DNA from: DASPKW01 sp038244055
GTDB taxonomy: Bacteria; Planctomycetota; Phycisphaerae; Tepidisphaerales; Tepidisphaeraceae
Length of the DNA: 35,088 nt
Assembly: GCA_038244055.1 (NCBI GenBank)
Contig: JBBRTW010000014.1
Coordinates: 1 to 35,088 of the forward strand
Direction: 5' to 3'
A program made the translations under genes and the position numbers. Positions 18,780-25,127 of the stretch are shown here, piece after piece; the first letter of the stretch is position 1, and every line of letters starts with the position of its first letter. The notes below the pieces were generated by a model. The model was not told the DNA's origin. It worked only from the letters and a program-made list of their open reading frames with translations, and searched no databases.

Positions 18780-20255
18780 CTACGCGAGCACTCCCTGAAT
18801 CAATTCCCCATGCACATCCGTCAGGCGCATGTCCCTTCCGCCCCAGCGGTAGGTTACCCGCTTATGATCCAATCCCAATAGATGCAGCATGGTCGCGTGC
18901 AGGTCGTGCATCATGCATTTGTTCTCCACCGCCTTGTAGCCGTACTCATCGGTAGCGCCGTACATCGTGCCGCCCTTGACGCCGCCGCCGGCCAGCCAGA
19001 TCGAAAAGCCGTAGGGGTTGTGATCCCGGCCATCGCTCCCCTGGGCGAAGGGGGTGCGGCCAAACTCGCCGGACCAAACGACCAGGGTCTCATTGAGCAG
19101 CCCGCGCGATTTGAGGTCTTTGAGCAGGCCGGCGATGGGCTGATCGGTGGCCAGGGCATTTTCGCTGTGGTTTTTGCGAAGATTTCCATGAGCATCCCAG
19201 CGGTCGTTGCCGGAGATGGCGGGGCAGGTCAGCTCGATGAAGCGCACGCCGCGCTCGACGAGCCGGCGGGCCATCAGGCATTGCATGCCGTAGAGGCGCG
19301 TCTTGTCGTAGGCGGCTTCGAGGCCGTAGAGACGCCTGGTGATATCGCTTTCGCCGGAGAGATCCATGAGCTCGGGGACAGCGCTCTGCATCTGGAAGGC
19401 GAGTTCGTAATTGGCGATGGCGGATTCGATCTGATCGACATGACCGACCCGGCCGGTGAGTTCGCCATCGAGACGCGCAACCAGATCCAATTTCGATCGC
19501 TGCAACCTGGGACTGGGTTCCAGAGGCTGAACATTGGCGACCGGCTGCTTTGTCGCTTTGAAAATCGATCCCTGATAGCTGGCGGGAAGGAAGCCACTGT
19601 TGAAATTATCCAGCCCGCCCGGCGGAATCAGGCCGCCATTGAGCACGACAAACCCCGGCAGATTGCGGCATTGGCTGCCCAGGCCGTAACCGACCCACGC
19701 CCCCATGCTCGGCCGGCCCTGCATCCCTGAGCCGGTGTGGAGGAAATAATTCGCGTTGGTGTGCTCGGAGAAATTCGAGGTCATCGAACGAATCACGGCC
19801 AGGTCATCGGCGCAGCTCGCCACATGCGGGAATAGCTCGCTGACGGGCATGCCGCACTGCCCATACTGCTTGAATTTCCACGGCGAGCCGAGGGTGTTGC
19901 CATTGTTATTGAACTGGGTCGGCTCCATCTTCATCTTGAAGGGAGTGCCGTTTTCCCTGGTGAGCAGCGGCTTGGGATCGAACGAATCGACGGCCGAGAC
20001 GCCGCCATCCATGTAGAGGAAGATGATGTTCTTGACTTTGGGGGGGAAATGGGGGGAGCGCGGCTGCAAGCCGGAACCCATGCCCCCGTGCAGCGTCGCT
20101 CCATCCGTCACTTGCGGTTTCGCGGACGCAAGCGTATCCGCCATGCCCCATTCCGCCGCCAGCGAGCTGAGCGCCACCGCGCCAAAACCGCCGCCGCAGC
20201 GACGGAGCATTTCTCGACGGGAGATCGTTGGGGTAATGAAGCGGTTGCAGTGCAT
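18780..20255 (-). CDS. DUF1501 family protein, Tat-exported (second copy)
   Basis: The product has 491 residues. A Tat signal, SRREMLRRCGGG (residues 12-23) followed by VALSSLAA, predicts export. Landmarks are DGGVSAVDSFDPKPLL, SMGAWVGYGLGS, WSGEFGRTP, GRDHNPYGFSIWLAGGG, YGATDEYGYK and HDLHATMLHLLGLDHKR. It is a diverged paralogue of the protein encoded at 12478-13947. The ATG at 20255 is preferred over the ATG 33 bases upstream because GGAG (20263-20266) is correctly spaced and because the upstream start would overlap the preceding PSD1 gene. Only 4 bases separate the PSD1 stop from this start, so the two are very probably translationally coupled. Confidence 0.92.
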   Translation of the reverse strand: MHCNRFITPTISRREMLRRCGGGFGAVALSSLAAEWGMADTLASAKPQVTDGATLHGGMGSGLQPRSPHFPPKVKNIIFLYMDGGVSAVDSFDPKPLLTRENGTPFKMKMEPTQFNNNGNTLGSPWKFKQYGQCGMPVSELFPHVASCADDLAVIRSMTSNFSEHTNANYFLHTGSGMQGRPSMGAWVGYGLGSQCRNLPGFVVLNGGLIPPGGLDNFNSGFLPASYQGSIFKATKQPVANVQPLEPSPRLQRSKLDLVARLDGELTGRVGHVDQIESAIANYELAFQMQSAVPELMDLSGESDITRRLYGLEAAYDKTRLYGMQCLMARRLVERGVRFIELTCPAISGNDRWDAHGNLRKNHSENALATDQPIAGLLKDLKSRGLLNETLVVWSGEFGRTPFAQGSDGRDHNPYGFSIWLAGGGVKGGTMYGATDEYGYKAVENKCMMHDLHATMLHLLGLDHKRVTYRWGGRDMRLTDVHGELIQGVLA

Positions 20256-20259
20256 ACTT

Positions 20260-23200
20260 TCACTCCACAAACACAAACTCCTTCGCATTCATCAGCGCAT
20301 GCGCCACATCCGCCCACACCCGCGCATCGCTGGCTCGCTTTTCCTTCGCGATCCCCAATTCCTCCCCCTGCTTCTCAATGAATTCCAGTACGACCGCCGT
20401 TTCCTTCTCCGTCGCCGGGCGGGCAAATGCTTCCATGTACATCACATTCACGCGATGAGCCGCTGTCCCTTCGCGCCGGGCGATTTTGGCCCCCCACAAT
20501 TTCGCCTGTTCGGCCACGAACGGATCGTTCATCAAGATCAGCGCCTGCGCCGGCACGTTCGACACGCTCCGCCGCCCCATCGTGTTGAACGGAATCGGCG
20601 TATCGAACGCCAGCAGCATCGGCGGCAGGAAGTTTCGGCGGACTTCGATGTAGATGCTGCGCCGGCCGGCCCCGTCGATCGGCCCACTGCGGCCGGGGCT
20701 GCCGCGGCCTTCCATGAAGGGCGTCAAATGCACCGCCACGCTCGGGCCGCCCATCGTTTCGTCGAGCCGGCCGGAGAGATAGAGCATCGTGTCGCGAATC
20801 GCCTCGCCTTCCATGCGGCGGACGTTCATGCGGTGGAGGAGGATGTTGGATGGATCGAGTTGGTCGGCCGATTCATCCCCCCTGCTCGACATGCGATACG
20901 CGCTGCTGAGCACGATCGACCGGATCATCTTCTTGACAGACCAACTCTCTTTCACGAAACGGCCCGCGAGATAATCCAGCAATTCCGGATGGCTCGGCCG
21001 CTCCCCCAGCACGCCGACATTATCCACCGATGCCACGATCCCCCGGCCAAACAGATGATGCCAAATGCGATTGACCATCACCCGCGCTGTCAGCGGATTG
21101 GCCGGGTCGGCGATGCGGCGGGCCAATTCCAGCCGACCACTGCCGAGGGAGAGTTGCCGGTTGTGAGTGGTGTCAGTAGTCCGTTGTCCGTTGTCCGCCG
21201 TGGCTGCGCCGTCGCTCGCATCAACTGACAACGGACCACTGACAACGGACGACTGACCTTCTCGCTTCTCGCTTCTAACTTCTAACTTTTGCTCTCCTCC
21301 AAGCGCCTCCAGGAACCTGCGCTGCACCGCCGGCCCGAGATTCTTCGGGCTGCCGCGGATGAAGACTTTCTCGTCGACGCCATCGCCATCGGCCGCGGCC
21401 GGGACGTAGACCGGCGCGGGGAGTTTGGCCTCCGCTTCACGATATTTCGCCAGCGCTTCGGCGACGGCCGGATCGACGCCATCAAGCAGGCCCTTCTCGA
21501 TTCCCCAGTTTAGAATTGCCACGCGCTCGGAGGCCTGCGCCCCATCGCCCAATTTTCCCTCGCCGAAGTGCGCGATCGCCTCGCGAACTTTTACCTTCGA
21601 TTCCGCGGCCTTCGCATCCACCGATTTTTCAGCCGCCAGCTTTCCATCGCCCGACTTTTCACCCACCGCCCTTCGATCCCCCGCCGCGCGCGGTTTGGCA
21701 GAGGCGGCGGGCGGTTTGCGCTCGCCTTTTCGCGAATCATTGGATGCTTCCATCCTCTCCACGCAGGCCCATCCCTCCTTGGCCGCCCCCGGGCCGCCCG
21801 GATCGCTCACCGAGGTATCCATCACCTCCACATACGCCTCGTGCCCGCGCCACATCTCCACATCAAAACTCATCCACACCGGCTTATCCAAGTTGATGTC
21901 GTGCTTCAGCCCGCCGTAAATCGGCGAGCGGATGATCGTGAAATTATCGATGACGACATTGATCCGCGACCCATGCCCCGCCGCGCGGATGTTGAGGTAT
22001 TTCGCATCGATCGTAAATGTCCCCGACCGCGCCGCGCCTTCGAGCTTGTTCGAGAGCAATCCGCTATGCACACCGCCCCCGCCCATCACCTTCTCCACCG
22101 CCCGCTTCCCAGCGCCGACCACGAAATCACCCGCGCGACACACCTCGAATGCCGCCCCCTCGCGCCGCCAACTCTCCACCGCCCCGCCGATCACTTTCGC
22201 GGTGCCAGCCTCCCCTTCATCCTTCATCCTTCCTCCTTCATCCTTCGCCTTTCCTGAACCCTGAACCCCGAACCCTGAACCCTCCCCTTCATCCTTCCGC
22301 AATGCCTCCGCCAGCGCATCCGCCTTCACCATCCACGCCCGCGCCACTTCCCGCCGCAACTGCCCCTTCACCTTCGCCAGGTCCCGCGCCGCCGACTCGA
22401 TCTCCAACTCATTCACCGCCGCCTGCGTATAGCGCGTGCTCTTGAGATATCCGTACATCGCGTAATAGTCGGCCGTCGAGATCGCATCGAATTTGTGATC
22501 GTGACATCGGGCGCAGGCCACCGTCAACCCCAGAAAAGTCTTCCCCAGCACATCAATCCGATTGTCCATCGTGTCGGCCTGATTCTGCCGAACATCGACC
22601 GGCGAGTGGGTGCCTTCGCCGAGAAAATAAAAGGCGGTGCCGATGACGGAGCGCGTCCATTGTCCATGGTCAATGGTCAATTGCTTGTCCGTTGTCCGTG
22701 GTCCGTTGTCAGTTGTGGAAGAGGTGCCGTGCGCTGCAACTGACAACGGACCACGGACGACGGACGAAGGACCTTCTCGCTTCTCGCTTCTAACTTCTAA
22801 CTTCTTCTTCCCCCCTTCATCCTTGAGAAGATCCCCCGCCACATGCTCCATCACAAACCGGTCGTACGGCACATCGTCATTGAAGCTTTGAATCACATAA
22901 TCCCGATAGCGCCAGGCGTGGGGGATCGGGAAATCGAACTCGTGCCCCAGCGTCTCGGCGTAGCGCACCAGATCGAGCCAGTGCCTTCCCCAGCGCTCGC
23001 CGAAGCGGGGTGAGGCCAGGAGATGATCCACCACTTTTTCAAAGGAATCGCCGGCCAGGTCATTCACAAACGCTTCCACCTCGGCCGGCGTCGGCGGCAG
23101 GCCGGTCAGGTCGAAATACACCCGCCGAATCAGGGTCCGCCGATCCGCCTCCGGCGCGGGCGATAGGCCCTTTTCTTCCAACTTGGCCAGCACGAATCGA

Positions 23201-23718
23201 TCCACCTCGCTTCGCGGCCATTTCTGATCTTTCACCATCGGCGGCGTCTGGGGCTGCACCGGCTTCCACGCCCAGTGCGCGGCCTTTCGCTTGGCCAGAT
23301 CGAACTCCTCCTTGGCCGCCACTTTCGCCGCGTCCCCTTTGGGCATCGGCGCGCCCATTTTCACCCAATGCTTCAAATCCGCGATCTGCCCATCGTTCAA
23401 TTTATCCTTCGGCGGCATCTGCAAATCCACATTCGCATACCCCACCGCCTCGATCAGCTTGCTCTTCGCCGGCGCTCCCGCCACCACCACCGCGCCCGAT
23501 TCCCCGCCCCTGGCGACTCCCTCGGCCGAATCCAGATACAGCCCGCCCTTGAGCTTCTTCGCGGCGCCAGAGTGACACTCGTAACACCGCCCCACAAGAA
23601 TCGGCCTGATCTTAGATTCGAAGAACTGCAACCCCTGCAACCCCGCCTCATCCGCCCCCGCGCAGACCGCCCACCCGGCCGCCCAGAGCATCAAAAAAAC
23701 AAATCGCATCTGCCTCAT
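20260..23718 (-). CDS. PSD1 and planctomycete cytochrome c domain-containing protein (second copy) with three heptad-derived inserts
   Basis: The product has 1152 residues from the ATG at 23718, which starts a signal peptide (MRQMRFVFLMLWAAGWAVCAGA). The frame is open for another 62 codons, but those translate a heptad array and precede the signal peptide. Haem motif CYECH lies at 45-49 with KGGLYLDS; DUF1549 includes LTGLPPTPAEVEAF and RFGERWGRHWLDL; a second motif CARCHDHKFD lies at 402. A beta-rich middle region (FTIDAKYLNIRAAG, WMSFDVEMW) precedes DUF1553 (NPLTARVMVNRIW, RPSHPELLDYLAG). Three stretches are unlike any family sequence and coincide with heptad arrays: about residues 299-355, 475-502 and 810-856. 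All keep the frame, so the gene appears intact. It pairs with the coupled DUF1501 gene at 18780-20255. Confidence 0.92.
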   Translation of the reverse strand: MRQMRFVFLMLWAAGWAVCAGADEAGLQGLQFFESKIRPILVGRCYECHSGAAKKLKGGLYLDSAEGVARGGESGAVVVAGAPAKSKLIEAVGYANVDLQMPPKDKLNDGQIADLKHWVKMGAPMPKGDAAKVAAKEEFDLAKRKAAHWAWKPVQPQTPPMVKDQKWPRSEVDRFVLAKLEEKGLSPAPEADRRTLIRRVYFDLTGLPPTPAEVEAFVNDLAGDSFEKVVDHLLASPRFGERWGRHWLDLVRYAETLGHEFDFPIPHAWRYRDYVIQSFNDDVPYDRFVMEHVAGDLLKDEGGKKKLEVRSEKREGPSSVVRGPLSVAAHGTSSTTDNGPRTTDKQLTIDHGQWTRSVIGTAFYFLGEGTHSPVDVRQNQADTMDNRIDVLGKTFLGLTVACARCHDHKFDAISTADYYAMYGYLKSTRYTQAAVNELEIESAARDLAKVKGQLRREVARAWMVKADALAEALRKDEGEGSGFGVQGSGKAKDEGGRMKDEGEAGTAKVIGGAVESWRREGAAFEVCRAGDFVVGAGKRAVEKVMGGGGVHSGLLSNKLEGAARSGTFTIDAKYLNIRAAGHGSRINVVIDNFTIIRSPIYGGLKHDINLDKPVWMSFDVEMWRGHEAYVEVMDTSVSDPGGPGAAKEGWACVERMEASNDSRKGERKPPAASAKPRAAGDRRAVGEKSGDGKLAAEKSVDAKAAESKVKVREAIAHFGEGKLGDGAQASERVAILNWGIEKGLLDGVDPAVAEALAKYREAEAKLPAPVYVPAAADGDGVDEKVFIRGSPKNLGPAVQRRFLEALGGEQKLEVRSEKREGQSSVVSGPLSVDASDGAATADNGQRTTDTTHNRQLSLGSGRLELARRIADPANPLTARVMVNRIWHHLFGRGIVASVDNVGVLGERPSHPELLDYLAGRFVKESWSVKKMIRSIVLSSAYRMSSRGDESADQLDPSNILLHRMNVRRMEGEAIRDTMLYLSGRLDETMGGPSVAVHLTPFMEGRGSPGRSGPIDGAGRRSIYIEVRRNFLPPMLLAFDTPIPFNTMGRRSVSNVPAQALILMNDPFVAEQAKLWGAKIARREGTAAHRVNVMYMEAFARPATEKETAVVLEFIEKQGEELGIAKEKRASDARVWADVAHALMNAKEFVFVE
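20263..20266 (-). promoter_or_regulatory. Ribosome binding site of DUF1501 lying inside the end of the upstream gene
   Basis: GGAG on the minus strand lies 7 bases before the ATG at 20255 and within the last codons of the PSD1 gene (stop 20260-20262). This decides the DUF1501 start and indicates translational coupling. Confidence 0.65.
21160..21288. repeat. Composite heptad element, copy A, inside the second PSD1 gene
   Basis: Reading the plus strand: GTCCGTT-type units (about 21170-21202), a non-repeat centre (about 21203-21222), then GACAACG/GACCACT-type units complementary to the first block, then TTCTCGC and TTCTAAC units. The complementary blocks could form a hairpin (for example 21173-21188 against 21239-21254, one mismatch). 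Positions 21255-21288 are identical to 22770-22803 in copy B. In the protein it encodes about 46 residues beginning KLEVRSEKREG. Confidence 0.9.
22213..22297. repeat. Heptad array inside the second PSD1 gene (units TTCATCC and CCCTGAA)
   Basis: Plus-strand TTCATCC units (with TTCCTCC and TTCGCCT variants) run into CCCTGAA/CCCCGAA units (the complement of the GGGGTTC family) and end with TTCATCC again. It encodes the in-frame Gly/Lys/Glu-rich segment around GSGFGVQGSG and KDEGGRMKDEGE. Confidence 0.9.
22655..22824. repeat. Composite heptad element, copy B, inside the second PSD1 gene
   Basis: On the plus strand, GTCCATT/GTCCATG/GTCAATG units are followed by GTCCGTT/GTCAGTT units, a 21-base centre, the complementary GACAACG/GACCACG units, then TTCTCGC and TTCTAAC units and a TTCATCC unit. 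The order matches copy A, 1515 bases away in the same orientation. It encodes about 57 residues beginning KLEVRSEKREG. Confidence 0.92.
22694..22758. repeat. Perfect 22-base inverted repeat within copy B
   Basis: Arm 22694-22715 (starting GTCCGTGGTCC, ending TCAGTTG) is the exact reverse complement of 22737-22758 (starting CAACTGA, ending CACGGAC); the loop is 21 bases. One further heptad on each side pairs with a single mismatch. In the mRNA this would be a very stable hairpin inside the coding region. Confidence 0.9.
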
Positions 23719-23789
23719 CGCAAAGGATGATATCCGAACCCGCGCCCAGTGTTGTCCCCCAACCCCGAAAAGCCCCCAGCGCCAACCCG

Positions 23790-23908
23790 ACCCCGCCACC
23801 CACCACCCACCACTCACAACGGACAACTGACAACGGACAACGGAAAACGGACAACGGAAAACGGAAAACGGACAATGAACAATTGACCATGGACCATTGA
23901 CCATGGAC
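23790..23908. repeat. Graded heptad array between the SDR and PSD1 genes
   Basis: Read on the minus strand there are 17 consecutive 7-base units starting at the last base of the SDR stop codon: GTCCATG and GTCAATG units, then GTTCATT, then a run of GTCCGTT/TTCCGTT, a GTCAGTT, then GTGAGTG, GTGGGTG and GCGGGGT. Neighbouring units are most alike, so the sequence drifts along the array. It lies in the leader of the PSD1 gene. Confidence 0.95.
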
Positions 23909-24663
23909 TACCCCAGAGTATTCCCCCCATTCACGCTGATCTTCTGCCCCGTAATAAACTTCGCCCCCTCCCCCGCCAGGAACTCCACGGCCGCCGCGAT
24001 ATCGGCATGTTCCCCCATGTGCTTCATGGGAACCGCGGCCGCGTAGGCATCCTTCATTTCCTGCGGGTCCGAATCGTGCCGCTCGGTGGGAATCCAGCCG
24101 GGGGCGATCAGATTGACGGTGATGCCAAAGGGGGCCAGTTCCATCGCCCAGGACTTGGTCAGGCCGAGCTGCGCGCCCTTGGCCGAGGCGTAGTTGGAGA
24201 ACTCCGGCACGCCGCGATCGAAGACCTCCGAGCCGATGTTGATAATCCGGCCGGCGCGGCGCGCCTTCATCGACCCGAGCACCTGCTGCACCAAAATCAG
24301 CGGGCTCTTGACGAAGAACTCGAGTTGGTCGAGGCAGTCGCGCCAAGTCATTTTTTCGATGGTCACGAACGGCTGCGGTCCGGTGGCGTTGATGACCAGG
24401 ATATCGACCGGCCCGAACGCCTGGGTCACCGCCTGCACCATCTCGCGAACCTGCGCTTCATCGCGCACATCCGCCTTGCAGCCGATGGCAATCCCGCCGG
24501 CCGCGACGATGGAATCCACCGTCGCCCGGGCCAGTTCGGCGCTGCCGAAGTAGTTCACCCCGACCTTGGCCCCAACCCGCCCGAGCCGCTGGGCGATCGA
24601 TTTACCCAGCCCGCGCGAAGCTCCGGTCACCAGCGCCACTTTTCCAGCCAATGCCTGCGACAT
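23908..24663 (-). CDS. Short-chain dehydrogenase/reductase, FabG-like
   Basis: The product has 251 residues, the usual length for classical SDRs. The NAD(P)-binding motif TGASRGLG is at 13-20; the catalytic serine is probably S145 (NIGSEVF) and the active-site pair is Y158/K162 (YASAK). The usual NNAG motif reads NATG (92-95). The APGWIPT and GQKISVNGG segments near the end are typical of FabG-type reductases. It probably reduces a keto group with NADPH in the cytoplasm; the substrate cannot be read from sequence. The ATG at 24663 has GGGAG 9 bases upstream; an ATG 6 bases earlier has the site too close. Its TAG stop abuts a heptad array. The 88-residue gene ends 55 bases upstream and may be co-transcribed. 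Confidence 0.93.
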   Translation of the reverse strand: MSQALAGKVALVTGASRGLGKSIAQRLGRVGAKVGVNYFGSAELARATVDSIVAAGGIAIGCKADVRDEAQVREMVQAVTQAFGPVDILVINATGPQPFVTIEKMTWRDCLDQLEFFVKSPLILVQQVLGSMKARRAGRIINIGSEVFDRGVPEFSNYASAKGAQLGLTKSWAMELAPFGITVNLIAPGWIPTERHDSDPQEMKDAYAAAVPMKHMGEHADIAAAVEFLAGEGAKFITGQKISVNGGNTLG

Positions 24664-24718
24664 GCTCATGCTCTCCCAATGAAACAAATGCGATGTTGGG
24701 TCAACCCGACCGCTGCCA

Positions 24719-24985
24719 TCAAACCAGTCCGACAATCTCCGACGCCCGGCGGAGCGTGGCTTTGGTCAGCAGAATCACCACCGCCGGCGGAAAATCCCGG
24801 CTGGGATTACGCTTGTAATCCTCCGGCAGGGTCTCATGCACCATCTTGTGCAGTTCCACCGCAACGGCCTTCTCGCGCTCTTCCAGCCGCGCATCATCAT
24901 CGCGGGCGATCGGATCGACCGCATCGTAGGCCAGCATCAGGGTGGATACCTGCCAGTCGTAATAACTATGCGTCCCTTCGCTCAT
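24719..24985 (-). CDS. Small hypothetical protein (88 residues)
   Basis: I do not recognise the family. From the ATG at 24985 (AGGA 8 bases upstream) it encodes MSEGTHSYYDWQ, an Asp-rich middle (AYDAVDPIARDDDARLEEREK) and a likely helical second half with KMVHETLPEDYKRN, FPPAVVILLTKATLR and SEIVGLV. It has no signal peptide or membrane segment. Composition and codon use match the neighbours, and it reads as a genuine small soluble protein. An upstream in-frame start at 25021 has no binding site. It lies 55 bases ahead of the SDR gene, same strand, and diverges from the HzsA-related gene. Confidence 0.7.
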   Translation of the reverse strand: MSEGTHSYYDWQVSTLMLAYDAVDPIARDDDARLEEREKAVAVELHKMVHETLPEDYKRNPSRDFPPAVVILLTKATLRRASEIVGLV

Positions 24986-25046
24986 GGGCGATATCCTACG
25001 CGCTGGGAGCAATTTGACCATATCAGGTGCGAGATTGCCGAAATGG

Positions 25047-25080
25047 GCCGAGGCGCTGAAACAGAGGCCCCCGCCTCGGC
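25047..25080. promoter_or_regulatory. Inverted repeat upstream of the HzsA-related gene
   Basis: GCCGAGGCG (25047-25055) pairs perfectly with CGCCTCGGC (25072-25080) around a 16-base loop. It lies in the 142-base gap between divergent genes, 47 bases before the GTG start. It could be a leader hairpin or operator; no role is shown by the sequence. Confidence 0.4.
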
Positions 25081-25127
25081 TATAGAGGAGGAGGATTGAT
25101 CCATCGATCTGAAATCACAGGATTCCC

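Noticed and set aside
23719..23904. N-terminal extension of the second PSD1 protein by 62 residues
   Set aside because: The extension translates a heptad array and precedes an obvious signal peptide starting at 23718, so it is leader sequence.
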